Below are positions 33,519 through 43,497 of a DNA stretch of 64,000 bases, one piece after another. This stretch comes from Microbacterium sp. SORGH_AS_0888 (GTDB taxonomy: Bacteria > Actinomycetota > Actinomycetes > Actinomycetales > Microbacteriaceae). The notes beneath the pieces are model-generated. The model had not been told where the DNA came from. It was given only the letters and a program-made list of their open reading frames with translations, and did not search any database. The position numbers and the translations under genes are program-made. The stretch's first letter is position 1. Every line of letters starts with the position of its first letter. The stretch covers positions 2,046,001-2,110,000 of the forward strand of contig NZ_JAUTAZ010000001.1 of the NCBI RefSeq assembly GCF_030818905.1. Direction: 5' to 3'.

Positions 33519-36034
33519 CGCTCCCCCTCCCGCCGCGAGCCCTCGTCCCCCGCCGAGTCTGCCACGGGCAGCGAGATCACCATGGTGAGCCCGCCTCCCG
33601 GGGTGTCCTCCGGCACCAGCGTGCCGCCCATCCCCTCCACGAACCCCTTCGACAGGGCGAGCCCGAGCCCGAGCCCCGTCGTGTTGTCGGTGTCGCCGAG
33701 CCGCTGGAACGGCACGAACACCTCGTCCTGCCGGTCGGGAGAGATCCCCGGCCCGTGGTCGATGACGCGGATCTCGACGACGTCGGCGAAGCTGCTCGTC
33801 GAGATCCGCACGGGCCTGCCCGGCGGCGAGTACCGGAGGGCGTTGGCGAGCAGGTTCACGACGACCCGCTGCAGCAGGACCGGGTCCGCGCTCATCGCGG
33901 GGGTGTCCCGGCCGAAGTCCAGCTCGACCTCGGCGGGGCCGAGCCCCAGCTCGTCGAGCGCGGGCAGGACGGCGTCGGCCGGCTCGACGGGAAGCGTCGC
34001 CACCGCCAGCACCCCGGCCTGCAGCCGGCTGACGTCCAGCAGATCGGTCACGAGCACGCCGAGCGCCGTGAGGCTCTCGTCCGCGGTGGCGAGCAGGTCC
34101 TCCCGGTCCTGCTCGCTGAGCGTTCCGCGCGCCGCGCGCAGGCCGCCCACCGCGGCCGTCGCCGCGGCGAGGGGGCGCCGCAGGTCGTGGCTGAGCGCCG
34201 ACAGGAGGGCGCTGCGGACCTTGTCGGTGGCCGCCAGCGGTGCGACCTCGCTCGCCGCCTCCTCCAGGGCGCTGTGCGCGATCGCGGCGGCGAGCTGGGC
34301 CACCACGACGGCGAGCAGCCGTTGTCCCGAGGCCTGGAGGTCGGGTCCGTGCAGCTCGAGCACGACATCCGCCGTCACCGGCACGACCGTGTGCGCGTCG
34401 TCCGCCAGAGGCTCGCCGTCGGATGCGAGCACCGTGTCGCCGCGGCGCAGCCGGACCCCGCTCAGGCCGAAGGCCTCGCGCGTGCGGTCCACGAGCGCCT
34501 GCAGCGCACCGTCGCCGCGCAGCACGCTCCCCGCGACGTTCTGCAGCAGCTCGGACTCCGCCGCCGCGCGGCGCGCGGCCCGCGTCTGCCGGGCGGCGCG
34601 GTCGACCACGACGCTCACGAGCACGGCGATCGTGACGTAGAGGACGAGGGCGAGCAGGTGCAGCGGGTCGCTGATGGTGATCGTGTAGTACGGCGCGATG
34701 AAGAGGAAGTCGAGCGTGACGCCCGACAGCACGGCGGCGAACAGCGCCGGCCACAGGCCGCCGACGAGCGCGACCACCACGACCAGGAGCTGGTAGCTGA
34801 GGACGTCGGTCGTGAGGAGCTCGTCGCGGTGGAACGCCACCAGCAGCCAGGACAGCAGCGGTCCGCCCACGAGCGCGACGGCCAGGCCGGCGAGACGGCG
34901 GCGGAGGCTGAGGGCGCCGCCCAGCCGGGGCAGCCGGAAGCCGCCCCCCGCCGCCGCCGAGTGCGACACGATATGGACGTCGATGTCGCCCGACTCGCGG
35001 ATGACGGTCGCCCCGATCCCGGGCCCGGTCAGCAGCGCCGTCAGCCGACTGCGCCTGCTCACCCCGATGACCAGCTGGGTCGCGTTGACCGAGCGGGCGA
35101 ACTCGACCAGCGCAGCAGGGATGTCCTCGCCGACGACCTGGTGGAACGTGCCGCCCAGCTGCTCGACGAGCGCCCGCTGCTGCGCGAGCGCGGCGGGGTT
35201 CCCCGCGCGCAGCCCGTCCGGGCTGATGACCCGGACGGCGAGGAGCTCGCCGCCGGAGGAGCGCGCCGCGATCCGCGCTCCGCGGCGGATCAGGGTCTCC
35301 CCCTCCGGACCGCCCGTGAGCGTCACGACGACGCGCTCGCGCGCCTCCCAGGTGCTGTCGATGCCGTGCTCGGCACGGTAGTCCTTGAGCGCCTGGTCGA
35401 CCTCGTCCGCCAGCCAGAGGAGCGCGAGCTCGCGGAGGGCCGTGAGGTTTCCCAGCCGGAAGTAGTTCGACAGGGCGGCGTCGATGCGCTCGGCGGGGTA
35501 GACGAACCCGCCCGACAGCCGGTCGCGCAGCGCCTGCGGGGCGAGATCCACGACCTCGACCTGGTCGGCCGCGCGCAGCACCTCGTCCGGGATCGTCTCG
35601 CGCTGGGGCGCCCCGGTGATCTTCTCCACCACGTCGTTGAGGGAGGCGATGTGCTGGATGTTGACGGTCGAGAGGACGTCGATGCCCGCGGCGAGGAGCG
35701 CGTCGACATCCTGCCAGCGCTTCTCGTGGCGCGAACCCGGGGCGTTCGTGTGCGCGAGCTCGTCGACGAGCGCGACATCCGGCCGGCGCGCGATCACCGC
35801 GTCGAGGTCCATCTCCGACAGCACGACACCGCGATGCTCGACGACCCGCCGGGGCACGGCGGGGATCCCCTCGGTCATGGCGGCGGTCGCGGCGCGGCCG
35901 TGCGTCTCGACGACGGCGATCACGACGTCCCGTCCCTCGGCCAGCAGGCGCCTGCCCTCCTCGAGCATCGCGAAGGTCTTGCCGACGCCGGGGGCGGCGC
36001 CGAGCAGCACGCGCAGCCTCCCCCGTGCGGTCAT
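33515..36034 (-). CDS. kdpD: Sensor histidine kinase KdpD
   Basis: 839 residues. N-terminal KdpD domain with Walker A GAAPGVGKTFAML (12-24) and the VDELAHTNAPGSRHEKRWQD signature, a USP-like domain about 250-365, four transmembrane helices (DUF4118) about 395-485, a GAF-like region, HisKA with SALSHDLRRPLAAA and an HATPase domain (NLLANALRYSPPG, DHGPGISPD, GLGLGLALSKGFVEGMGG). All catalytic boxes are intact. Two bases separate its start from the kdpC stop, with coupling to kdpE behind it. Confidence 0.97.
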   Translation of the reverse strand: MTARGRLRVLLGAAPGVGKTFAMLEEGRRLLAEGRDVVIAVVETHGRAATAAMTEGIPAVPRRVVEHRGVVLSEMDLDAVIARRPDVALVDELAHTNAPGSRHEKRWQDVDALLAAGIDVLSTVNIQHIASLNDVVEKITGAPQRETIPDEVLRAADQVEVVDLAPQALRDRLSGGFVYPAERIDAALSNYFRLGNLTALRELALLWLADEVDQALKDYRAEHGIDSTWEARERVVVTLTGGPEGETLIRRGARIAARSSGGELLAVRVISPDGLRAGNPAALAQQRALVEQLGGTFHQVVGEDIPAALVEFARSVNATQLVIGVSRRSRLTALLTGPGIGATVIRESGDIDVHIVSHSAAAGGGFRLPRLGGALSLRRRLAGLAVALVGGPLLSWLLVAFHRDELLTTDVLSYQLLVVVVALVGGLWPALFAAVLSGVTLDFLFIAPYYTITISDPLHLLALVLYVTIAVLVSVVVDRAARQTRAARRAAAESELLQNVAGSVLRGDGALQALVDRTREAFGLSGVRLRRGDTVLASDGEPLADDAHTVVPVTADVVLELHGPDLQASGQRLLAVVVAQLAAAIAHSALEEAASEVAPLAATDKVRSALLSALSHDLRRPLAAATAAVGGLRAARGTLSEQDREDLLATADESLTALGVLVTDLLDVSRLQAGVLAVATLPVEPADAVLPALDELGLGPAEVELDFGRDTPAMSADPVLLQRVVVNLLANALRYSPPGRPVRISTSSFADVVEIRVIDHGPGISPDRQDEVFVPFQRLGDTDNTTGLGLGLALSKGFVEGMGGTLVPEDTPGGGLTMVISLPVADSAGDEGSRREGER

Positions 36035-36036
36035 GG

Positions 36037-36651
36037 TCAGCCCTTCAGCTCGTCGAGTGCCAGGTTAAGCTGCAGGACGTTCACGGTGGGCTCGCCGAGG
36101 TATCCGAGATCGCGGCCGGTCGTGTGCGCGGCGACGAGGCTCTGCACCTCGGCCGCCGTCAGCCCGCGGGCCCGTGCGACCCGGGCGACCTGGATCTCGG
36201 CGTAGGCGGGGCTGATGTCGGGGTCGAGGCCTGAGCCGGACGCCGTCACCGCATCCGCGGGGATCCGGTCCTCCGGCACTCCGTCGAAGGCCGCGATCTG
36301 GGCCTTGCGCGTGCCGATCGCGTCGATCAGATCCTCGTTCTCGGGGCCGAGGTTGGAGCCGGAGGACGAGGCGGCGTCCCAGCCGTCCCCGGCAGCCGAC
36401 GGCCGCGACTGGAAGTACTGCGGGAGCGGGTCGCCCGCAGCATCCAGGAAGCCCTGGCCGAGCAGCGCGGAGCCGACGACCTGGCCGTCGGCTCCGCGCT
36501 GGAGCGAGCCGTTGGCCTGGGCGGGCAGCGCCAGCTGGCCGACGCCGGTGACGAGCGCCGTGTAGCCGATGCCGAGCAGCAGCGTGAAGACCGCCATGGC
36601 CCGGATCGCGACCCAGAGGGTGCGTCCGGTGGAGCGGGTGGCCGTGTTCAT
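36037..36651 (-). CDS. kdpC: Potassium-transporting ATPase subunit KdpC
   Basis: 204 residues. A single N-terminal transmembrane helix (about 12-35) and a periplasmic domain. YFQSRPSAAGDGWDAASSSGSNLGP is the conserved KdpC motif region (positions about 78-102), and VARARGL, VQSLVAAHT and NVLQLNLALDEL close the family pattern. It stabilises the KdpFABC complex. ATG 36651 is the start; kdpB ends 23 bp upstream. Confidence 0.95.
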   Translation of the reverse strand: MNTATRSTGRTLWVAIRAMAVFTLLLGIGYTALVTGVGQLALPAQANGSLQRGADGQVVGSALLGQGFLDAAGDPLPQYFQSRPSAAGDGWDAASSSGSNLGPENEDLIDAIGTRKAQIAAFDGVPEDRIPADAVTASGSGLDPDISPAYAEIQVARVARARGLTAAEVQSLVAAHTTGRDLGYLGEPTVNVLQLNLALDELKG

Positions 36652-36674
36652 GGGGTTCCCTTCCTGGTCCGGCG

Positions 36675-38819
36675 TCAGAAGCCGGGGATGAGGCGCACGA
36701 CGAGGTCGATGAGCCAGATGCCGATGAACGGGGCGACGATGCCGCCGAGCCCGTAGACGAGCAGATTGCGGGCGAGCATGCTCGACGCGCTGACCGCCCG
36801 GTACCGCACCCCGCGCAGCGAGAGCGGGATGAGGATCACGATGATGATCGCGTTGAAGACGACCGCCGACAGGACCGCCGAGGCGGGCGAGTGCAGCCCC
36901 ATGACGTTGAGCACCGCCAAGCCGGGGAAGACCCCCATGAACATGGCGGGGATGATGGCGAAGTACTTCGCGATGTCGTTGGCGATCGAGAACGTCGTCA
37001 GCGCGCCGCGGGTGATCAGCAGCTGTTTGCCGATCCGCACGATGTCGATGAGCTTGGTGGGGTCCGAGTCGAGGTCGACCATGTTGCCGGCCTCCTTGGC
37101 CGCCGAGGTGCCGGAGTTCATCGCGACGCCGACGTCGGCCTGAGCGAGCGCGGGCGCGTCGTTCGTGCCGTCGCCCGTCATCGCGACGAGGTTGCCGCCC
37201 TCCTGCTCCCTGCGGATGAGCGCGAGCTTGTCCTCCGGGGTCGCCTCGGCGAGGAAGTCGTCGACCCCCGCCTCCTTCGCGATCGCCGCGGCCGTCAGGG
37301 GGTTGTCTCCCGTGATCATGACCGTGCGGATGCCCATGCTGCGCAGCTCCGCGAACCGCTCGGACAGCCCGTCCTTCACGATGTCCTTGAGGTGCACGAC
37401 ACCGAGGATGCGGCCCTGGCCCGCCGCGGAGCGGGTCGCGACCACGAGCGGAGTGCCGCCGGACTGCGAGATGTGCTGGGTGTGCTCGTCGAGCTCGGCG
37501 CGCATGCCGCTCGGCAGCGGGCCGCCCTCCGCCTCGAGCCAGGCGACGACGGCGGAGCCGGCGCCCTTGCGGATGCGGGTGCCGTCCGGCAGGTCGAGGC
37601 CCGACATCCGGGTCTGCGCCGTGAACGGCACGATCTCGCCGGGGGCGGAGGCGCCGACGTCCACGCCCTCGGCCACGGCGAGCTCGACGATCGAGGTCCC
37701 CTCGGGCGTCGGATCGGCCAGGGAGGAGAGGGATGCCGCCCGGACCAGGTCCTGATCGGCCACGCCGGCGAGGGGCACGAAGGCCGCCGCGCGGCGGTTG
37801 CCGTAGGTGATGGTCCCGGTCTTGTCGAGCAGGAGCGTCGTCACGTCGCCCGCGGCCTCGACCGCGCGGCCCGACATCGCGAGCACGTTGCGCTGGACGA
37901 GCCGGTCCATCCCGGCGATGCCGATCGCCGACAGGAGCGCGCCGATCGTGGTCGGGATGAGGCAGACGAGCAGGGCGACGAGAACCGTGATGCTCACGGG
38001 GCTGGCGGCGTAGGAGGCGACGGGGTCGAGCACGAGCGCCACCACGACGAAGACGATGGACAGGCTCGCGAGCAGGATGTTCAGGGCGATCTCGTTGGGC
38101 GTCTTCTGACGGGCGGCGCCCTCGACCAGCGCGATCATCCGGTCGACGAAGGTCTCCCCGGGCCTCGAGGTGATGCGCACCACGATGCGGTCCGACAGCA
38201 CGCGGGTGCCGCCGGTGACGGCGCTCCGGTCGCCGCCGGCCTCGCGGATCACGGGCGCGGACTCGCCCGTGATGGCCGACTCGTCGACCGAGGCGATCCC
38301 CCAGACGATGTCGCCGTCGCCGGGGACGAGCTCGCCGGCGGTGACCACGACGACGTCGCCGAGTCGAAGCTCGGCAGAGGCGATGTCCTCGGACGCGGCG
38401 GAGACGGCACCCGCGTCCGCCGTCGCGTCGTAGCCGCGCACCCGGTGCGCGGTCGTGCTGGTGCGGGTCTTGCGCAGCGTGTCGGCCTGGGCCTTGCCCC
38501 GCCCCTCGGCGACGGACTCCGCGACGTTGGCGAACACGACCGTGAGCCACAGCCACACCGCGATCACGGCGGTGAAGGCGGCGGGCACGGGTGTGCCGCC
38601 GGAGTCCTGCGGCCCGCCCAGGAACGGCTCCGCGATCGCGAGGAGGGTCGTGAGGACCGCCCCCACCCACACGATGAACATGACGGGGTTGCGCCACTGG
38701 TCGCGGGGGTCGAGCTTGCGCAGCGCACCGGGGAGCGCGGCGACGATCTGCGCCCAGGAGAGCCCGCCGCGCGGCGCGGGCGAGCCTGCGGTGTGCGCGG
38801 GCGAGGTGAGTGTGGACAT
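36675..38819 (-). CDS. kdpB: Potassium-transporting P-type ATPase subunit KdpB
   Basis: 714 residues. P-type ATPase catalytic subunit: phosphorylated Asp D332 in [16 protein letters not shown] in the actuator domain ([10 protein letters not shown]), MVTGDN-type hinge as [11 protein letters not shown], and [19 protein letters not shown]. Multiple transmembrane segments, with the KdpB-typical serine (SAITGESAP) that can be regulated by phosphorylation in E. coli. It couples ATP hydrolysis to potassium movement through KdpA. Intact length. Confidence 0.97.
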   Translation of the reverse strand: MSTLTSPAHTAGSPAPRGGLSWAQIVAALPGALRKLDPRDQWRNPVMFIVWVGAVLTTLLAIAEPFLGGPQDSGGTPVPAAFTAVIAVWLWLTVVFANVAESVAEGRGKAQADTLRKTRTSTTAHRVRGYDATADAGAVSAASEDIASAELRLGDVVVVTAGELVPGDGDIVWGIASVDESAITGESAPVIREAGGDRSAVTGGTRVLSDRIVVRITSRPGETFVDRMIALVEGAARQKTPNEIALNILLASLSIVFVVVALVLDPVASYAASPVSITVLVALLVCLIPTTIGALLSAIGIAGMDRLVQRNVLAMSGRAVEAAGDVTTLLLDKTGTITYGNRRAAAFVPLAGVADQDLVRAASLSSLADPTPEGTSIVELAVAEGVDVGASAPGEIVPFTAQTRMSGLDLPDGTRIRKGAGSAVVAWLEAEGGPLPSGMRAELDEHTQHISQSGGTPLVVATRSAAGQGRILGVVHLKDIVKDGLSERFAELRSMGIRTVMITGDNPLTAAAIAKEAGVDDFLAEATPEDKLALIRREQEGGNLVAMTGDGTNDAPALAQADVGVAMNSGTSAAKEAGNMVDLDSDPTKLIDIVRIGKQLLITRGALTTFSIANDIAKYFAIIPAMFMGVFPGLAVLNVMGLHSPASAVLSAVVFNAIIIVILIPLSLRGVRYRAVSASSMLARNLLVYGLGGIVAPFIGIWLIDLVVRLIPGF

Positions 38820-38822
38820 GGG

Positions 38823-40496
38823 TCAGGCGAGTCCTTCCGCGAGCGGTCCGAGAGCGAGGACCGGGAAGTAGGTGAGCGCGGCGACGAGGATGACGGCGCC
38901 GACGAGGAGGGAGACGAACAGCGGACGGTGCGTGGGGAGCGTCCCGGCGGTGACGGGGACGGCATCCTGGGTGGCCAGCGAGCCCGCAAGCGCCAGCACC
39001 AGCACGATCGGGACGAAACGTCCGAGCAGCATCACGACGCCCAGGGCCGTGTTCAGCCACGGGGTGTTCGCGGTGAGTCCCGCGAACGCGGAGCCGTTGT
39101 TGTTGGCGGCGGAGGTGAAGGCGTACAGCACCTCGGAGAACCCGTGCACGCCGGGATTGAGGATCGAGGTGCCGGTGACGTCGTCGCGCACGCCCGGGAT
39201 GGCGAAGCTCAGCGCGGTGCCGGCCAGCACGAACACGGGGGTCACGAGGATGTAGAGGCTCGCGAGCTTGATCTCGCGGGCACCGATCTTCTTTCCCAGG
39301 TACTCGGGGGTGCGGCCGACGAGCAGGCCCGCGATGAACACCGCGATGACGGCCATGATGAGGATGCCGTAGAGCCCGGAGCCGACGCCGCCGGGGGCGA
39401 CCTCGCCGAGCATCATGTTGAGCATCGTCATCATGCCGGCGAGGGCGGGGAACGAGTCGTGCATGGCCGAGACCGCGCCGGTCGAGGTCGCGGTGCTCGC
39501 GGTCTCGAACAGCGAGGTGAGGGGGAGGCCGAAGCGCGTCTCGACGCCCTCGAGCGCGCCGCCCGCCAGCTGCGGCGCCGTGCCGGCACCGGCCAGCAGG
39601 AAAGCCGTGAGCGCGGCGAAGGAGGCGACGAAGAGCACCGTCATGGCGCCGAGGATCGCGTAGCCCTGCCGGATGTCGCCGACCATCCTGCCGAACGTGC
39701 GGGTGAGGGCGACCGGGATCAGGAGCATCAGCACGATCTCGAACAGGCTCGTCCACCCCGTCGGGTTCTCGAAGGGATGCGCCGAGTTCGCGTTGTAGAA
39801 GCCGCCGCCGTTCGTGCCGAGCAGCTTGATCGCCTCCTGCGAGGCGACCGGCCCCCCGGGGATCGTCGCGGTGCCGCCCGAGATCGTCGGGACCTCGCTG
39901 AACGAGGTCAGGTTCTGGATGACGCCTCCGGCGATGAGGACGATCGCGCCGACCACGGAGATCGGCAGCAGGATCCGCAGCGTGCCGCGCACGAGATCGA
40001 CCCAGAAGTTGCCGATCGTGCCCGAGCGCCGGGCGGCGAAGCCGCGCACGAGCGCGATGGCGACGGCCATGCCGACGGCCGCGGAGACGAAGTTCTGGAC
40101 GGCGAGTGCCGCGAATTGCACCGTGTAGCCGAGCGTCTGCTCCGGCGAATAGGACTGCCAGTTCGTGTTGGTGACGAACGAGACCGCCGTGTCGAAGGAG
40201 AGCGGCTCGCTGGGAGCGGGCAGTCCGAGCGAGAGCGGCAGCCACTGCTGCGTGCGCTGGAACAGGTAGACCAGCAGCACGCCGACGAGCGAGAACAGGA
40301 GCACGCCGCGCAGGTACGCCTGCCAGGTCTGCTCCGCGCGGGGGTCGACGCCGATCACGCGGTAGACGCCCCGCTCGATGCGGGCGTCCCTGGCGGTCGT
40401 GTACGCCCACGCCATGTAGTCGCCGAGCGGACGCCAGAAGACCGCGAGGACCACGGCGACGGTCAGCAGCGCCGCGCCGGCGAACAGCCACGCCAT
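38823..40496 (-). CDS. kdpA: Potassium-transporting ATPase subunit KdpA
   Basis: 557 residues from ATG 40496, which overlaps the kdpF stop (ATGA). Potassium channel-like subunit with about ten helices and four selectivity-filter repeats: [44 protein letters not shown] and [18 protein letters not shown] and [14 protein letters not shown] are also typical. It provides the high-affinity potassium path of the KdpFABC complex. Only 3 bp separate it from kdpB. Confidence 0.97.
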   Translation of the reverse strand: MAWLFAGAALLTVAVVLAVFWRPLGDYMAWAYTTARDARIERGVYRVIGVDPRAEQTWQAYLRGVLLFSLVGVLLVYLFQRTQQWLPLSLGLPAPSEPLSFDTAVSFVTNTNWQSYSPEQTLGYTVQFAALAVQNFVSAAVGMAVAIALVRGFAARRSGTIGNFWVDLVRGTLRILLPISVVGAIVLIAGGVIQNLTSFSEVPTISGGTATIPGGPVASQEAIKLLGTNGGGFYNANSAHPFENPTGWTSLFEIVLMLLIPVALTRTFGRMVGDIRQGYAILGAMTVLFVASFAALTAFLLAGAGTAPQLAGGALEGVETRFGLPLTSLFETASTATSTGAVSAMHDSFPALAGMMTMLNMMLGEVAPGGVGSGLYGILIMAVIAVFIAGLLVGRTPEYLGKKIGAREIKLASLYILVTPVFVLAGTALSFAIPGVRDDVTGTSILNPGVHGFSEVLYAFTSAANNNGSAFAGLTANTPWLNTALGVVMLLGRFVPIVLVLALAGSLATQDAVPVTAGTLPTHRPLFVSLLVGAVILVAALTYFPVLALGPLAEGLA

Positions 40497-40585
40497 CAGA
40501 ACTTCTCCGGGCGGACCAGCGCGAACACGAGATAGACGACGGCCGCGACGCCGAGCACGACGCCGAGGATCTGGAAGACGATCAC
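40496..40585 (-). CDS. kdpF: KdpF small membrane subunit
   Basis: 29 residues from GTG 40585: one hydrophobic helix ([20 protein letters not shown]) ending RPEKF, exactly the KdpF pattern. It stabilises the KdpABC complex in the membrane. Its stop overlaps kdpA by 4 bases and its GTG overlaps the stop of another tiny membrane-protein gene, so three successive genes are translationally coupled. Confidence 0.88.
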   Translation of the reverse strand: MIVFQILGVVLGVAAVVYLVFALVRPEKF

Positions 40586-40719
40586 GCCCGCTCGCCTCCC
40601 CGCCCACTGCGCGGCGCCGAGTCGCCGGCCGAAGGGCCGAGCTTCTCCACCGCTTTGCCGATCAGGGCGACCAGCACGAACAGGGCGATGACGCCGAGCA
40701 CGTACAACACGTCCAGCAC
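40582..40719 (-). CDS. Small membrane protein encoded ahead of kdpF
   Basis: 45 residues from GTG 40719, preceded by GAGTGAGG as ribosome site. Residues 2-21 form one transmembrane helix ([20 protein letters not shown]), followed by KAVEKLG and a charged Gly/Arg tail. Its TGA overlaps the GTG of kdpF, strong evidence for translation. I recall similar tiny proteins ahead of kdpF in other actinobacteria but know no assigned function; an additional Kdp accessory subunit is a reasonable guess. Confidence 0.7.
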   Translation of the reverse strand: MLDVLYVLGVIALFVLVALIGKAVEKLGPSAGDSAPRSGRGGERA

Positions 40720-40813
40720 GAGACACCTCACTCAGAGAAGGACGACCCCGGTGCCGGAGCCGCACGCCACAGGCGCATCGACGATGCAACACCCCGGGGA
40801 GGCCGGAGGACGG

Positions 40814-40861
40814 GGTCCTCACGGAATCCATACGGGTCGCGGCCGGATGCTGACGGGATCC
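40814..40861 (-). promoter_or_regulatory. Candidate KdpE-binding direct repeats in the kdp promoter
   Basis: Read leftwards, GGATCCCGTCAGCATCC (40845-40861) and GGATTCCGTGAGGACC (40814-40829) are imperfect direct repeats about three helical turns apart, as expected for an OmpR-type activator. The 190-bp gap from 40720 to 40911 otherwise holds a small GCATCG/CGATGC inverted repeat (40774-40786). The assignment to KdpE is inferred. Confidence 0.4.
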
Positions 40862-40911
40862 GTGCGGCCGGGCGTTCGGGAGGAGCCTTCTCGAAGAGAG
40901 CGGAGGCGGCC

Positions 40912-42220
40912 TCAGCCGCGGTCGGCGGCGAGGGAGAGGACGGACTCGGCGAGCGCACGGATGCCGAGTGCCACGTCCGCGCCCGAGACCGACTCGTCCG
41001 GGTGGTGGCTGATCCCGTCGGGGTTTGCGGAGGAAGAGCATGCCGACATCCGTCACGGCGCCGATCGACATCCCGTCGTGTCCCGCGGGGCTGAACAGGG
41101 TCGCCGGATCGTCGGAGACGCCCGGGAGCGCGGACACGATGCCCTCGCGCACGACGTCCTGCAGCAGCGGCGCGCACATGACCGCCGGCGCGCTGTGCAC
41201 CTCGCGCGCGCGCCAGCGCAGGTGCCGCCGACCCATGATGCCGTCGAACTCGCGGGCGATCCGATCCCAGACGCGGTCGCGCTCGCCGTCGAACTCGCCG
41301 CGCAGGTCGAGGGAGAAGTGCGCCTCGCCGGGCACCACGTTCACGGCCCCGGGGAAGGCCTCCAGCTGACCCACCGTGCCGATGATGTGATGCTCGCTCG
41401 CGCAGATGCGCTCGACGGCGAGCGCCGCCTCGGACGCCCCGAGCAGGGCGTCGCGGCGCATGTCGTAGGGGGTTCCCCCCGCGTGCCGCGCCTCGCCCTC
41501 GACCACGAGCTGGAAGCGGCGGGCGGCGGCGATCGAGGACACGACCGCGAGCGGCTCCCCCCGGCGGTCGAGCTCGGGCCCCTGCTCGATGTGCGCCTCG
41601 AGGTAGCCCACGAGCTGCTCCGGTCGACGCGCCGCCTCACCGATGCGCGCGGGATCCAGGCCGAACTCGAGGAACGCCTGCCGCAGCGTCGTGCCCTCGG
41701 CATCCTTCAGCGCCCACCAGTCGTCGCGCCAGATGCCCGCCACGGCGGACGAGCCCAGCAGCGCCTTGCCGAAGCGGGTGCCCTCCTCGTCGGAGAACGC
41801 GATGACCTCGAGCGCGAACGGCAGCCGCACCCCGTAGCGGTCGTCGCCGAGAGGGGCGCGCAGGAGGCGCGCGACCTCGAGGGCCATGAGCACCCCCACG
41901 ATCCCGTCGAAGCGCCCCGCGTCGAGCACGGTGTCCAGGTGCGAGCCGAGCACGAGCGCGGGCTCGTCGGGCACGAGCGCGTCGCCGGCGATGCGATCGA
42001 GTCGCCCGAGCTGGTTGCCGGCGGCATCCTGCCGGGAACGCATCCCCAGCTCGCGCATCCACTCCGCCACGAGCCGGTTGACGCGGGCATGCTCCGGCGA
42101 GAGGTAGACCCGCTCGACGCTTCCCGGAGTGGCCGTCACCCGGGCGAGCTCGTCACAGCGGGCCATGACCCGCCGCGCCGCCGCCGCGATCCGGTCGGGC
42201 GTCGCGTCGAGATGGGCCAT
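40912..42220 (-). pseudogene. Allantoate amidohydrolase-type M20 hydrolase with a one-base frameshift near the C-terminus
   Basis: Zn/Mn-dependent M20 peptidase-fold enzyme of the AllC/hydantoinase/carbamoylase group. LVLGSHLDTVLDAGRFDG, FSDEEGTRFGKALLGS, YLEAHIEQGPELD and FSPAGHDGMSIGAVTDVGMLF carry the metal ligands and catalytic Glu. The frame then degenerates after LFLR, but one base further along the expected ending NPDGISHHPDESVSGADVAL and an in-frame TGA at 40912 follow. Dropping one T of TTT at 41024-41026 restores about 435 codons. ATG 42220 overlaps the PucG stop. With allantoinase in the operon, allantoate to ureidoglycine is the likely reaction. Confidence 0.82.
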
Positions 42221-43458
42221 CAGGCGGCCTCCGCGTAGACGGCGAGCGCGGCTTCCACCCCGCCCCCGACGGGCACCGCCGCGCCGAAGCGGCGAAGCAC
42301 CGCCTCGAGGGCGACGAGGGTCGTGAGCACGGCGTCCTTGCGGGCGTTGTAGCCCATCGTCCCGATGCGCCACACCCGTCCGTGGAGGGGGCCGAACGAG
42401 GTGCCGATCTCGATGCCGAAGTCGTCGAGCATCGCCTGGCGCGCGACATCCCCGGGCACGCCCTCGGGGATCTCGACGGCGACGACGTTGGTCATCTTGT
42501 GCGCCGTGTCGCCGAAGACGGTCATGCCGAGGGCCTCGACGCCCGTGAGCATCGCGCGACCCGCGAGCTCGTGCCGGGCGATGACCGCGTCCCGGCCCTC
42601 GAGCAGCAGCAGGCGGGCGCACTCACGAGCGCCGTAGAGCATGCTCGTGGCCTCCGTGTGGTGGTTCAGCCGTCGCGGACCCCAGTAGTCGAGGATCATG
42701 CCGAGGTCGAAGTAGTTCGAGCGGACGAAGTCGGATGCGTCGGGGTCGCCGGCCTCGCGGATGCCCGCCTCGATCCGCTTGCGACCGCGGATCACCTCGA
42801 CCGCACGCGCGCTCAGCGTGATCGGCGCGGAACCGCTCGGTCCGCCCAGGCACTTCTGAAGTCCGGCGGTCGCGGCATCCAGACCCCAGGCGTCCGCCTC
42901 GAACGGGTTGCCGCCGAGAGAGGCGGTCGCGTCCGAGTAGAACAGCACGCCGTGCTTCTGGCAGATCGCACCGACCTCCTCCAGCGGCTGGAGCATGGTC
43001 GTGGAGGTGTCGCCCTGCACGAGTGCGAGGAGCGTGGGCTTGACGCGCACGATCGCCTCCTCGATGACGGAGGGCGGGAACACCTGACCCCACTCGGTCT
43101 CAATCGTGTGCACCTCGGCCAGCGCGCGCTCGGCGATCTCGGCCAGCAGGTGTCCGAAGCGGCCGAACACGGGCACGAGCACCCGGTCGCCGGGGCGGAC
43201 GAGGGAGAGGATCGCCGCCTCGATGCCCGCGCGGCTCGTGCCGTCCACGAGCATGGTGCCGTCGTTGCGGGTGGCCCACACCTGCCGGTACAGCTCCTGC
43301 GTCTCGGTCATGGTGGCGGTCATGAAGGGGTCGTACTGCCCCACGAGCGGCGCCGACATCGCCCGCAGCACGCTCGGGTAGGCGGAGATGGGCCCCGGCC
43401 CCATGAGCAGCCGGGCGGGCGGGTCGATGGGCGACGTGGTTTCGACGAAGGAGGACAT
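42220..43458 (-). CDS. pucG: PucG-like ureidoglycine:glyoxylate aminotransferase
   Basis: 412 residues. PLP-dependent class V aminotransferase: LLMGPGPISAYPSVLRAM at the N-terminus, YSDATASLGG (cofactor Asp) and K202 in AGLQKCLGGPSG (Schiff-base Lys), GIEIGTSFGPLHGRVWRIGTMGY at the C-terminus. Closest by pattern to PucG/serine- and alanine-glyoxylate aminotransferases. In Bacillus PucG converts ureidoglycine plus glyoxylate to oxalurate plus glycine (family knowledge). Its position between the allantoate amidohydrolase and an amidase supports that role here. A 39-bp gap separates it from the amidase. Confidence 0.88.
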   Translation of the reverse strand: MSSFVETTSPIDPPARLLMGPGPISAYPSVLRAMSAPLVGQYDPFMTATMTETQELYRQVWATRNDGTMLVDGTSRAGIEAAILSLVRPGDRVLVPVFGRFGHLLAEIAERALAEVHTIETEWGQVFPPSVIEEAIVRVKPTLLALVQGDTSTTMLQPLEEVGAICQKHGVLFYSDATASLGGNPFEADAWGLDAATAGLQKCLGGPSGSAPITLSARAVEVIRGRKRIEAGIREAGDPDASDFVRSNYFDLGMILDYWGPRRLNHHTEATSMLYGARECARLLLLEGRDAVIARHELAGRAMLTGVEALGMTVFGDTAHKMTNVVAVEIPEGVPGDVARQAMLDDFGIEIGTSFGPLHGRVWRIGTMGYNARKDAVLTTLVALEAVLRRFGAAVPVGGGVEAALAVYAEAA

Positions 43459-43497
43459 CGGGAGGCTCCGAGTGAGAGGGGGTGGGAGGCGGAAAGG

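Noticed and set aside
40496..42622. A 708-codon frame joining kdpF to the allantoate amidohydrolase and beyond
   Set aside because: It is three unrelated pieces: the out-of-frame end of pucG, the amidohydrolase up to its frameshift, and kdpF in the same phase by chance.
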